Shown here in pieces: positions 11,344-22,275 of a stretch of DNA of 64,000 nt. The stretch lies in contig OX421962.1 in NCBI GenBank assembly GCA_949128115.1, positions 11,731,262 to 11,795,261 of the forward strand. Direction: 5' to 3'. The position numbers and the translations under genes are program-made. The stretch comes from Anaspis maculata. Lineage: Eukaryota > Arthropoda > Insecta > Coleoptera > Scraptiidae. The notes under the pieces are model-generated. The model was not told the DNA's origin, made no database searches, and was given only the letters and a program-made list of their open reading frames with translations. Within the stretch, counting starts at the first letter, position 1. Every line of letters starts with the position of its first letter.

Positions 11344-12371
11344 TCACGAAAGCTCCCACCATCGGAGCTCAAACTGATCTTCAGCCATCAGCTGTCTCGC
11401 TTCATGACGGTAAACCTGCAGCTTGTTGTCTCTTCCTTCTTTGTGCCTTTTCTTTGCAATCTTGGAGTTAGTCGGCAGCGGTGGATATCCATCTAACCAA
11501 GGTAACTGAATTTGAGATTGGTTATCTTCATCAGTTTTGACAGTTCCCATAAAACGCTGACCGACAGCAGCCTTCATTCCTTCGATAGATTTCTTCCTTC
11601 CGGAATCCGAAATGCCCAACCCGTCTAGCCTCCAAAACTCCGAAACCCTTATTTTTCTGGAAACCAATGATGTAACAGCCATGGTAGAACTGTTTCTGGG
11701 CGTTACGTCTGGAACTTTGCCCATAAGTGTCCATCCCAACAAAGTCTCGACCGCCACCACTCCACGTTTCAGTAGGTTTCGTTGTTCAGTAAGCAATTTC
11801 TCAGCCACGTCAGCACCGATCAGGACTTCAATCTTCGCAGAATCTTTGATATCAGTAGCACGAATTCTCAACTTTTCCAGCTCTTCCAGCCAGCTACCGT
11901 CATAAATTGCAGAAATGCTATCACAAATGTTTGTCTGGTCAAAAGCTTCGAAATGACAAGCGTATTTTGCGTCCAAGCTGGATAGTCGCAGATCGTAGCA
12001 GAAATGGTTCTCCTCCGGTGAATAAGTACTGCTTAAAATAGCATGAGTCATCTTCTCGTTTCGTTTGGCCGAGTACTTCATTTCGACCGCTGTCGATGCC
12101 AGTACATAAGATCTCTGCGAACCCGTGTCTATCAAGGCCCGTATCTCTCGCTCCCGCGACTCGCTTTGAATCTTCACTCTCAAGGTTTGAAGAAAGACGT
12201 ACGAATGTGTCTTGTTTGCCAACGCTTGCTCTGTGTTTCTTGACGACTCTTCCGAGTTCTCCTCTTGGCCTCTTTCATCGGAAACGCTCCTCTGATACTT
12301 TGGCAGCTCTGGGCTCAACAATATGAAGTGACGCTTCCCACAAAAATAGCACCTTACTGTAGTGGGACGCC
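11344..12371 (-). pseudogene. BEL/Pao LTR retrotransposon gag-pol fragment (zinc knuckle and protease)
   Basis: An open minus-strand frame encodes a CxxC...H zinc-knuckle remnant (VRCYFCGKRHFILL), a retroviral-type aspartic protease with RALIDTGSQRSYV, then LIGADVAEKLL and LLGWTLMGKV. It ends with an SEFWRLDGLGI segment typical of the BEL/Pao protease-RT linker. The frame stays open for about 340 codons but ends before the RT. The first 34 or so codons of the full open frame (up to 12477) belong to the solo LTR that cut into it. RT, RNase H and integrase are missing, so this is a relic. Confidence 0.8.
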
Positions 12372-14296
12372 TTAAATTATTATTTATTTTAATTATTTTA
12401 ATTTGGGACAAATTAGTCTTGGATAAGGAATGTGAAGATATCGATTTTTGCCGGCTGGTGTCGGGTTGACACCGCATGTCGGCATCGATGTTTGTAGGCC
12501 AGGGGTTTTATACATTTGAGACGTGAGAGGGAATAGGGCAAGAAACAAGGATCGGTCCGAAAGTAGCGACGGGGGTGAGAAGATTCGCGTGGCGGCAGTC
12601 AAGAACGGCAGATGTGCGGGAGAAGAAAAACTCGTATTTTTCAAGAAGAATAAATTAAGAAAAGTGCCAAAAACACTGTAAATAATTGTAGTGCATCAGT
12701 GACGAGAAAGGATAATACTTAAGGCAAGTCTGATTTCTATTGTAATCAAATGCTTATTGTTGGATGGGGTTTAAAGTAATTGTTTTTTTTTGATAAAATT
12801 ATAGTAGGTTTTGTCCTTGATACATAGAACAGCCATAGTAAGCGTCAAGCCGATTCCATACGTTAGTTGCTTTGAATTTTTAAATGCGGCCCCTTGTTTT
12901 CAGCTACCTACCTTCAAGACGCCAGAAAATGGTGAAAGCTTCAGTATAACCCTTCGGGAAGTTCTCGTTTCCTGCAGGTTGATTCCTAGGTCAGTTCTGC
13001 TGAAAATCCAGCGCTCTCGACCTATATCTGACTCAAATCTGGACGACAATCTCTCACGCGAAAATTTTTCCCCATAGAAAAAAATATTTAACCCTTTTCG
13101 TACGACAAAGAGTTCATAAACATTGAGGTTGAGTTCCAAAGAGAACCCCTGAACTGTGCCAGGAAAATTCAGTGTCGTTTCGAAAACACTCCAAGATAGA
13201 AAGGAATAACATCATTTTTGCAAGCTGTTCAATTAGAGGCTTATTGCAACAAACTGTATACCTGATTGTAGGTAGATGTGCGTGAAGTTATATAACTGAA
13301 CGTGAAGAAGAGCTGCTCTATAAGTCTGTAAGTCCCAAACTACAGCACCGGCCGGATAAAAAAAAAACTCATGGAATGTAAACACTATAAATTCGAAGGA
13401 CCAAGACAAAACTCACCGTGGGTTCCACAAAACAGATGATACGAGATTAGTTAATTCGCGATTTTTGTTTGTCAATTTGTAGTTGATTGATCAATGGAAA
13501 TGCTCGTTTATCTATCAATAATGAAAAGATGATGGCTCTAGCACAGATTTCAGGCATTTTTTGTGGTTAATCGACTAGCATTCAGGAGAAAAAAGTTCAC
13601 TTAATCTGCAATCAAGCCTGATCGCTGATCATCTTTTTTGTGGAACTGACGGTCAGTGAACAACAATCTCTCTCTAAGTACAATTAAATAATCGAGATCT
13701 CTATTCGTATATGGAAGATGGCCTAGGTAGAAGAAGGCGTTAAAACTTAAATCTCGACGAGGTCTTGAATCACTCGAGCAGGGAATTAAATCTCAGGTAC
13801 GTTAAGGAACGGGTTCAACAATAGTTATGAAAATTAAGAAGAATGCGAAACGGAATTAAATTGAAAAGGTTGAACTAATTCGTCGTAGGGCTTTCGCACG
13901 TAATTAGAGTGTACTCCCTTTCAGAAACCGAATGTAAATGAATTAACTAATTCCTAACGCTAGCTGATTTCAGCACGTCTGGAAATCATGAAATCAATAA
14001 TTTGGATGGATTTAATTGAAGTGGCGATGATTAATTAACTGGTAATAAAAGTGACGTGTGGTTAAATGACTTTGTTTATTTCTCAATATTTATTCAATTC
14101 ATCCTCTTTCAAAGAACGTTAGGTTACTATAGTTTGATTGAGGTGTTAGCGCGGCGTGAAGTTGAGGTAGGTGGAAAATCAATTCAAATGACTTAGGTAA
14201 AGGTAATAAAAAATTACGGCAACGAAAAACACAACGTAGGTTCACTAAACGTATCACAGCTGATTAATTTGATATAGAAAAAGGGGGTATCTCACA
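12358..14296 (+). mobile_element. Divergent solo LTR related to the LTRs at 15,519 and 19,858
   Basis: It starts TGTAGTGGGACGCCTTA and ends CTCACA. It aligns along most of its length with the intact 1,935-bp LTRs: shared blocks include atcgatttttgccggc, aaggcaagtctgatttctattgtaatc and caacaatctctctctaagtacaatt. About 225 bp near 13,431-13,659 are absent from the intact LTRs. The terminal TTACA repeats of those LTRs are absent here. Flanks are TTAC on the left and ATAC on the right, a 3-of-4 match to a 4-bp duplication. It interrupts the BEL/Pao fragment. Confidence 0.65.
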
Positions 14297-14300
14297 ATAC

Positions 14301-14763
14301 AGTCTTGAGCGAAATTTTTCTCCAATTTAGTGATCGAAAAAATATATCTTTTCTTTTCACAGTCTGATACACCATAACGTTCTACTTAAGGAAATCTTGG
14401 TGTCCGAAATCTCGGATCCACTGTTCCAAGATTGCACAATCATGTGACACCTACTTGGTTCAGCTTGGGTCTTATAAATCAAGTGTGGGCAATTTGGTTG
14501 AGATACGTGGAGTAGAAACAACAATTTTGAAGAAAAAACATTGCATTGTTGAAGTTTTTCAACAATTGAATTGGTACCTTTCAGTTACTTCATATCCGTA
14601 AGTACATTATATAAAACTGACGGCCACACGAGTGTTGCAATAGGTGTGTTCCCCTTTGTGTCTTTTGGTGACGTCTAAGGCAATAGCGGGCCCCGATCCT
14701 TTGTGTATTGAAGTGTCGTTTGGGGCTTCGATAAACCCCTTGCGTTTTCTGTAGCTTTCGGAA
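14301..14763. other. Left flank of the Polinton, no gene seen
   Basis: About 460 bases of ordinary AT-rich sequence lie between the solo LTR and the Polinton. It ends in CTCCAG (14764-14769), the left copy of the Polinton target duplication. Confidence 0.5.
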
Positions 14764-14769
14764 CTCCAG

Positions 14770-15287
14770 AGTAGATAAAATAGGGGCTAGTAGTCGGAGG
14801 TGGGGGGAGTGACCTTGACCTTGACAGGTCATTGACCCCTGACCTTGACCTTGTCAGGTCATTGACCCCTGACCTTGACCTTGACGGGTCATTGACCCCT
14901 GACCTTGACCTTGACGGGTCATTCACCTGACCTTGACAGGTCATTGACCTTGACGGGTCATTCACCTGACCTTGACAGAGGTCATTCATCTCAACCTTGA
15001 CAGGCCGGAGGTGGGGGGAGTGACCTTGACAGATCATTGAACTCTGACCATGAACGTGTCTGAACGTGTCTGAACGTGTCTGAACTTGTCTGAACTTGTC
15101 TGAACTTGCATACTGAAGGAACGACCTCAGGGGGTCGTTAACCTCAATTTGACCGTGACCTTGACCTTGAAAATTTTTTTTTGGGGGGCTGCGCCCCCCA
15201 AAACCCCCCCCCTTGCTCCGGGGGGCTGCACCCCCCGGGCCCCCCCTTGGAAGTTTCCCCAACTTGAGCTGGGGCGTACCTCAACGG
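14770..15287 (+). repeat. Polinton left terminal inverted repeat
   Basis: This is the inverted counterpart of 36990-37503, nearly identical to the GGGGCGTACCTC inner border. From the outside in it holds a TGACCTTGAC/GGTCATTGACC minisatellite (14,810-15,000), a tctgaacgtg 10-bp repeat of about six copies (15,056-15,110), and GC-rich palindromes such as GGGGGGCTGCGCCCCCC (15,183-15,199). Confidence 0.92.
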
Positions 15288-15414
15288 TCAGGACATTAAA
15301 CCCGGGAACGAAGGAGTGGACTCTTGACCTTCATAAAAGCTGAATAGTGGGGGAATCAATAGGTATATATAGGTTTCATCCTTACTGTAGCTCTAGTACG
15401 ATCATCAAACCACC
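15288..15414 (+). promoter_or_regulatory. Promoter of the left-end Polinton gene
   Basis: A TATATATAG box at 15364-15372 lies 43 bp before the ATG at 15415. No TCAGT initiator is seen at the expected distance. The spacing matches other promoters of this element. Confidence 0.5.
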
Positions 15415-18400
15415 ATGTCTTCCGAAACTAGTGAATTTTGCACTCCAGTGCCCTGCCCTATGCCACAGTGTTGTGAGATAACGAAAACTGAGACACCGAA
15501 AATGCTGGTGCAAAGTAGTGTGGCAGAACGGCTTAGAATTATAAAATAAAGGGGAATGAAATATTTGGGAATAAAATTAGCATTACGGGCGATAAAGGAA
15601 AGGAAAGAAATTTGGTTGAGGAATGCGAAATATATCGATTTTTGCCGGCCAGCATCGGAGTGACACCGGATGCAGGAAAGCATGCAGGCATCGACGTTGG
15701 TAGGCCAGAGGGTTGTGACGGGAGACGGGGTGTGGGAAAATAAGAAGGGTCCAAGAACAGCGACGGTGGGAAGGGATTCGGGTGGTAAGAGTCGAGCACG
15801 ACGGGTGTATTTTGCGGGAAGAAAACTAATATTTTTGTAGAAGAATAAATTAAGAAAAGTGCTAAAACACTGTGATAGATTTGTAGTAAATCAGTGACGT
15901 GGAAGGAAAACCTTAAGGCAAGTCTGATTTCTATTGTAATCGAATGCGAATGGTTTAAATAAGGTTGAAGTAATTGTTTTGGTTTAAAAAAATGATAGTA
16001 GGTTTTGTTTGATCTTTTGAACAGCCATGATAAGCGTCAAGCCGATTTGAATTCTTTGTAATTGCTCTGAGCTTTTAAAATGCGGCCCCTTGTTCTCAGA
16101 TGACTACCTTCCAGATGCAAGAAAAAGGGTGAAACCTCAGCAACCCTTTTAAAAGATTTGGCTTCCGACAGAGCATGATTTTGTAGACTCTATTAGCTGA
16201 GACAAGCACTAGCAGTATTTATGCAAATCAAATCTGGGCAAAATCTCGATTACGCGTTATCTTCCCCCATAGAATAAGATATTTAACCCTTTCGCGCGAC
16301 AAAGAATTTAAAGGCATGAGGCCGAGTTTCCAAAGAGAAACCCCTTGAGTAATGCTAAGAAAATTCAGTGTCGTTTCGAAACACTTCAAGATAAGAAATG
16401 AACGAGACATAAAATCAAATTTGCAGGCTAATTAATTAGAGGCTCATTGCGATGACTTGTACTCCATATTGTAAATTTGTGTAATGGTATTGAACCTGCA
16501 TGAAACCGAGCTGCTGGATAAGTCTTCAAATTATGAACTATAGCACCAGCTGGATATAAAATCTATGGAATGTCAACACTCAAATTTTATGTAAATTATT
16601 TGATCAATAATTTAAATAATGGCTATAAATTCGAAAGATCAAGACAAAACTCGGTGAACAACAATCTCTCTCTAAGTACAATTAAACAGTAAAGATTTCT
16701 TCTCGTGCCAGGGTGAATGGGCGAAAGGGAAGAAAGGGTTGAAACGAAAACTGGAAAAAGGATAAATGAATTAGGCAGGGAATTAAACTCAAGTGTACTA
16801 GGAAATGGATTCACCCATAATTCTGAAAATTAGGAAGAATGAGAACGGAATTAATTTGCAAGGGTTGAACAAATTCGTCGTAGGATTGCACACGGTATTA
16901 GGATGTACTTTTCTTTCAGAAACCGAATGTAAATCTCGATGTAAACTAATCCAATTCCTAACGCTAGCTGAATGCCAGCACGTCAGGAAATTATGAAATG
17001 AATAATTAAGGGTAATTTAATTAAGTTGGCGATGATTGATTAATTTGTAATAAAATTGAGGTGTGGTTAAATGACTTTGTTTATTCTTTCAATATTTATT
17101 CAATTCATTCCCTTTAAGAAGAACGTGAGGTTACTACTAGAGTAGGCTTGAGGTATTAGCACGACGTGAAGCTGAGGTAGATGTAATCGGGTTAAATAAC
17201 TTAGGTAAAGGTAAAATAAAATCTACGGCACAACGAAATACGACTTAGGGTAATTAGACGCATCACAGCTTAATTAATTTAACGTAGGGAAGGGAAGGGA
17301 TATCACAAAATTGGGGCCGGTGACGAGGTTTATTACAAAATGTTACCGTGAGGTTGGGATGTTACAAAGTAGTTGTCGTGACTCAGAATTTTACAGTAGG
17401 TGCCATGACTTTAGGATAATTTACAGTTGGTGTCCAATGACCGGGATATTACAGTGTGTTCCGTGACGCAGGATTAGAGGTACTTAGAAGCAATGATTGG
17501 ATAAATGATTGGGAAATAAACAAAGGTAAATAGGCTAGAAAAATCAAAACACGCGCATATATAGAAAAGGACCGAGAGTAGGTGGAATTTCGCCAAGGGT
17601 GTTTTAATGGTTCTGGGCGTGGGCGAACAGATGTGGAAAGGGTCGTTCCGGGAGCAGGTAGCAAGATGTGGGTCGAAAAATACACAACGGAGTGACAAAA
17701 GCTCACTTTAAACTACGACTATAATTTGCATAGGGTGAATTTTCAAACTAAATAAGCTATTTAAATACGATGAACCACGGTGCTGAAGTTTTACAAATCA
17801 GGGAATAAATCGGGGTAGGAAAATTGAAGCGTAGCAGATGTATTCGTGAAATAAAAATACAGAGTAGCTGATCAAATTATGAGAGCTGAAGAAAATTAAA
17901 GGGACAAATCAAGAGAAAGGAAATAATCGAAGAAGTAAAGTTTGAGGAAACACCCCAAGAAATTGATAAAAAAATATTAGAAAATCTATCGCTTAAACCG
18001 AGGCCTAAACACACAATCGTAATCTATGAGGTGTACCGCCAGAAATTGACAAGAAAAATCAGGAAGTTTATGGCTAATAGTGTAAATGCGAAATAATTTC
18101 GGGACACAAATTGAAGATAATCCAAAAGCGTGAAGGGCGGTAGGTAGCAGGCCTGTTGCCTGTTGAGGGGTGACCTAATGGGAAACGTAAACTAGAGCGG
18201 ACGGCACATTCCATTCGCCACACACATGTGACTTTTGAAACCTGAGGATTTAAACTAAAACGCAGCGAAACAAACTTGGCGAGCGAAAAGCGACCTAAAA
18301 ATTTAAAATGCGAAGTCGGATTAAAAGGGTTAAATGATTTTTTTAATCTGGGGGGCAGCGATAAATTGATTCCACAATAAACTAGAGAGATGATGCGGGA

Positions 18401-21400
18401 AAGCATATTGTACTTAAAGAGAAATGTTGACTTGAGAGATTTTAAATTAATGAGTTATTAATTAAACAAAGTGTAATTGTAGCTGCAACAAAACAGTAAT
18501 TAGTTCAACAACAAAAAAAAAACTAATCACTATTTGTTTTCTTTCGAAACGAAATTAATTCGGCGAGCCGAAATCGAACAAAGGATGTCCCAGAAACTAC
18601 CTATGGAGGATGCACCACTTGAGCCGGGCCTGCAGCATAACAATGCAGATCCGACGACCGGAGAGAAAGGGGTTGACGACAGGGACGGAGTCAGTACAAC
18701 GGCGGCGGATTCGAGTGAAATTGCTGCGATTCTTTTGGAACTGTTACGACGGGCAGCGCATACAAATCAACCACCAAAATTTCCCAAATTTCACGCGGAC
18801 GACCGTCAAATTCCACTGGTTTTTCTCTCAAAACTGGAGCGATATGTTGAAAACCAAGGTATCAAAGAAGACGATAGAAAACTGAAAATCTCTCTCGAAG
18901 CGATGCAGGGAGCACCGATACGATGGGCGAACATATTTTTCCACGAGTGGAAATCGTACAGCGACTTCTGTAGCCAGTTTATCTCTCGCTATTGGCCGGA
19001 AAGCAAGCAACGAGGAATTCGAAAGCAGATTCGAGATGGCGTATATGATTCCAAAAATGACAATAATCTTTTCGACTATTTTGCAAAAATGGTTGAACTA
19101 GCAAGTTTTCTGACGACGTCAATTCCGGAAAAGTCGCTCGTGCAGGAATTGAGATATCACTTCCCAGTAAACATCCAACAGCTATGGATTGTAAGCGGAT
19201 GCGAATCCATATCGAAAACTGGAGCCTTACTACAAAAGTTAGAAGATGCTGTGCAAAATTCAAGAGATGTCATAACATCGGAAGTTGAACCACGGAGGGA
19301 GCCAACGAACTTCGATAGTCCCGGGGACTCGATTTCTTCAGAACCACCTAGGAAACGACGTCGACGACGTGAACGGACTCTCGCGAGGATCTAACTGAAA
19401 GTGGCCTAAGGATCGGGGACACCAGATCCAATTCACGTAAAGTTATGTTAATTAAATTTTATTAGACAATGGAACTTAGCGTCGTTGAATTTCAGATAAA
19501 TCCTGGTGACTAGTGGTAGTCGGGACAACTCAGATCAACGTGGACAACTGAGAAGAATTCCGCCTAGAGGATCGAAGACACTGCGGAAATGAAGATTCGA
19601 GGAAAATTCGCGTAGATTTAAATTTATTGCCTAGGGGTTTTATGCCTTATACGGCTTTCCTCTCTGCAGGGGTTTCCCATTTAAGTAACTGAGGTTTTAC
19701 TCTGCAGGCCAAAGCAAAAGGCTGTTCTTGTTTGTAACTATAATCTGAAAATTTGTATTTTAAGCTGTTCAATTTAATTTAACGAAGTAGCCTAGAATAA
19801 GGGACGCGAGTGAACTTTTAGTTAGATAGCTCTAGACTAAAAGTTCAGGGGGGCCTCTGTGGCAGAACGGCTTAGAATTATAAAATAAAGGGGAATGAAA
19901 TATTTGGGAATAAAATTAGCATTACGGGCGATAAAGGAAAGGAAAGAAATTTGGTTGAGGAATGCGAAATATATCGATTTTTGCCGGCCAGCATCGGAGT
20001 GACACCGGATGCAGGAAAGCATGCAGGCATCGACGTTGGTAGGCCAGAGGGTTGTGACGGGAGACGGGGTGTGGGAAAATAAGAAGGGTCCAAGAACAGC
20101 GACGGTGGGAAGGGATTCGGGTGGTAAGAGTCGAGCACGACGGGTGTATTTTGCGGGAAGAAAACTAATATTTTTGTAGAAGAATAAATTAAGAAAAGTG
20201 CTAAAACACTGTGATAGATTTGTAGTAAATCAGTGACGTGGAAGGAAAACCTTAAGGCAAGTCTGATTTCTATTGTAATCGAATGCGAATGGTTTAAATA
20301 AGGTTGAAGTAATTGTTTTGGTTTAAAAAAATGATAGTAGGTTTTGTTTGATCTTTTGAACAGCCATGATAAGCGTCAAGCCGATTTGAATTCTTTGTAA
20401 TTGCTCTGAGCTTTTAAAATGCGGCCCCTTGTTCTCAGATGACTACCTTCCAGATGCAAGAAAAAGGGTGAAACCTCAGCAACCCTTTTAAAAGATTTGG
20501 CTTCCGACAGAGCATGATTTTGTAGACTCTATTAGCTGAGACAAGCACTAGCAGTATTTATGCAAATCAAATCTGGGCAAAATCTCGATTACGCGTTATC
20601 TTCCCCCATAGAATAAGATATTTAACCCTTTCGCGCGACAAAGAATTTAAAGGCATGAGGCCGAGTTTCCAAAGAGAAACCCCTTGAGTAATGCTAAGAA
20701 AATTCAGTGTCGTTTCGAAACACTTCAAGATAAGAAATGAACGAGACATAAAATCAAATTTGCAGGCTAATTAATTAGAGGCTCATTGCGATGACTTGTA
20801 CTCCATATTGTAAATTTGTGTAATGGTATTGAACCTGCATGAAACCGAGCTGCTGGATAAGTCTTCAAATTATGAACTATAGCACCAGCTGGATATAAAA
20901 TCTATGGAATGTCAACACTCAAATTTTATGTAAATTATTTGATCAATAATTTAAATAATGGCTATAAATTCGAAAGATCAAGACAAAACTCGGTGAACAA
21001 CAATCTCTCTCTAAGTACAATTAAACAGTAAAGATTTCTTCTCGTGCCAGGGTGAATGGGCGAAAGGGAAGAAAGGGTTGAAACGAAAACTGGAAAAAGG
21101 ATAAATGAATTAGGCAGGGAATTAAACTCAAGTGTACTAGGAAATGGATTCACCCATAATTCTGAAAATTAGGAAGAATGAGAACGGAATTAATTTGCAA
21201 GGGTTGAACAAATTCGTCGTAGGATTGCACACGGTATTAGGATGTACTTTTCTTTCAGAAACCGAATGTAAATCTCGATGTAAACTAATCCAATTCCTAA
21301 CGCTAGCTGAATGCCAGCACGTCAGGAAATTATGAAATGAATAATTAAGGGTAATTTAATTAAGTTGGCGATGATTGATTAATTTGTAATAAAATTGAGG

Positions 21401-22155
21401 TGTGGTTAAATGACTTTGTTTATTCTTTCAATATTTATTCAATTCATTCCCTTTAAGAAGAACGTGAGGTTACTACTAGAGTAGGCTTGAGGTATTAGCA
21501 CGACGTGAAGCTGAGGTAGATGTAATCGGGTTAAATAACTTAGGTAAAGGTAAAATAAAATCTACGGCACAACGAAATACGACTTAGGGTAATTAGACGC
21601 ATCACAGCTTAATTAATTTAACGTAGGGAAGGGAAGGGATATCACAAAATTGGGGCCGGTGACGAGGTTTATTACAAAATGTTACCGTGAGGTTGGGATG
21701 TTACAAAGTAGTTGTCGTGACTCAGAATTTTACAGTAGGTGCCATGACTTTAGGATAATTTACAGTTGGTGTCCAATGACCGGGAAGTTACAGTAGGTCA
21801 TTGTTATTATAGCCATACCCCAGTTGTCATTTCATAATTCTAGCTGATCGGGATTTACTGCCCCGTCGCCGTCTGAATTTTGTTGATACAGAAGGTAAGT
21901 CAGTAATTTAAAATGAAAATATACTACTATTGTGTTGTTTTAGAAATCGATGAAGAGTGTTGGGGAGAGGATACTTTTGAGACCTTCACACCGAAGCCGG
22001 ATTTGAAAATCATTCGTAAAATTCCTCCGAGGATTGCGAAGAAACAGAAGCAGAAAAAGCTATTCAAGGATGAGCAAATGGCCATCCATCGATTATTTCT
22101 GGAGCTGGACAATTTCTTTGAATTGAAAATACAGCAAGCGTTGCAATTACTTTGA
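15415..22155 (+). CDS. Small spliced Polinton gene (about 120 aa), split by an LTR retrotransposon
   Basis: I infer three exons: 15415-15514, 21844-21894 and 21944-22155. Intron 2 (21895-21943) has GTAAGT...TTTTAG. Intron 1 in the uninterrupted element would be 51 bp, GTAGGT...TTCTAG (21793-21843). Phases join without a stop across both junctions. The LTR element sits in intron 1, with GTAG on both sides. The protein starts MSSETSEFCTPVPCPMPQCC (cysteine-rich) and becomes acidic (EEIDEECWGED). It then has a basic stretch (RIAKKQKQKKLFK) and a helical C-terminus. I recognise no domain. An in-frame TAG in the unspliced reading falls within intron 1, which supports splicing. Confidence 0.6.
15515..15518. 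other. Left target-site duplication of the LTR retrotransposon
   Basis: GTAG here is repeated at 21793-21796. It also forms the first four bases of the inferred 5' splice site of Polinton intron 1. Confidence 0.75.
15519..17453 (+). repeat. 5' LTR
   Basis: Direct copy of 19858-21792, offset 4,339 bp. Its last 150 bp consist of short diverged units of about 30 bp, each ending TTACA(G/A)T. This pattern continues a few dozen bases into the internal region. Confidence 0.92.
17454..18587 (+). other. Non-coding leader of the gag-only retrotransposon
   Basis: About 1.1 kb lies between the 5' LTR and the gag ATG. It has no supported ORF. It probably carries packaging and priming signals, but no tRNA-complementary primer-binding site starting with TGG is evident next to the LTR. 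Confidence 0.4.
18588..19394 (+). CDS. Retrotransposon Gag-like capsid protein (268 aa)
   Basis: The ATG at 18588 (MSQKLPMEDA) is the first in frame. The central part matches the retrotransposon gag pattern: PPKFPKFHADDRQIPLVFLS, then WANIFFHEWKSYSDFCSQF, then YWPESKQRGIRKQIRDGVY and YFAKMVELASFL, ending with a helical region. This is the capsid core that packages element RNA. The C-terminus is strongly basic (PRKRRRRRERTLARI) and could bind RNA in place of a zinc knuckle, which is absent. It is the only coding gene of the element. The long leader (17454-18587) has no ORF. Confidence 0.8.
   Translation, partial: SQKLPMEDAPLEPGLQHNNADPTTGEKGVDDRDGVSTTAADSSEIAAILLELLRRAAHTNQPPKFPKFHADDRQIPLVFLSKLERYVENQGIKEDDRKLKISLEAMQGAPIRWANIFFHEWKSYSDFCSQFISRYWPESKQRGIRKQIRDGVYDSKNDNNLFDYFAKMVELASFLTTSIPEKSLVQELRYHFPVNIQQLWIVSGCESISKTGALLQKLEDAVQNSRDVITSEVEPRREPTNFDSPGDSISSEPPRKRRRRRERTLARI
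19395..19857 (+). other. 3' non-coding part of the gag-only retrotransposon
   Basis: There is no ORF. A short purine run (AGGGGGG, about 19,847-19,853) just before the 3' LTR is a candidate polypurine tract for plus-strand priming. Confidence 0.4.
19858..21792 (+). repeat. 3' LTR
   Basis: Direct copy of the 5' LTR, same length. It ends GAAGTTACA where the 5' LTR has GATATTACA. It is followed by the GTAG duplication and then Polinton sequence. Confidence 0.92.
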
Positions 22156-22234
22156 AAAATAAAAATTTATTTTACATAAATTTGTGTTTATCTTTTTTGG
22201 CAGAGAGGCTGCTACCACTCCAAAACAATTTTAT

Positions 22235-22275
22235 TATATAATAGCAATCCTTTGCAATTCCACTCAGTTGAGAAT
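22235..22275 (+). promoter_or_regulatory. TATA plus initiator promoter of the packaging ATPase gene
   Basis: TATATAATAG starts at 22235 and TCAGTTGAG at 22264. The A of the initiator is 31 bp from the TATA start. The ATG follows at 22276, so the leader would be only about 10 nt. Confidence 0.6.

Larger units (their letters stand above)
15519..21792 (+). mobile_element. Gag-only LTR retrotransposon (TR-GAG-like) inserted in the Polinton
   Basis: Two direct repeats of 1,935 bp (15519-17453 and 19858-21792) begin TGTGGCAGAACGG and end TTACA, flanked by GTAG on both sides. The copies look essentially identical; I noticed differences only in the last dozen bases, so the insertion is recent. The internal part is 2.4 kb and has a single credible ORF, a gag-like capsid protein. 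No protease, RT, RNase H or integrase is present, so it must be mobilised in trans. An AGGGGGG purine run just before the 3' LTR may be the polypurine tract. I could not identify a primer-binding site with confidence. Confidence 0.9.

Noticed and set aside
14675..15262. 195-aa minus-strand ORF in the left TIR (and the 37,015-37,517 counterpart)
   Set aside because: It is translated from the TGACCTTGAC minisatellite and G runs (SRSRSGVND repeats). A repeat artefact.
15405..15799. Overlapping minus-strand ORFs in the LTRs (also at 19,837-20,138) and the smaller ORFs repeated in both LTRs
   Set aside because: They are duplicated only because the LTR is duplicated, have no recognisable motif, and run antisense to the element.
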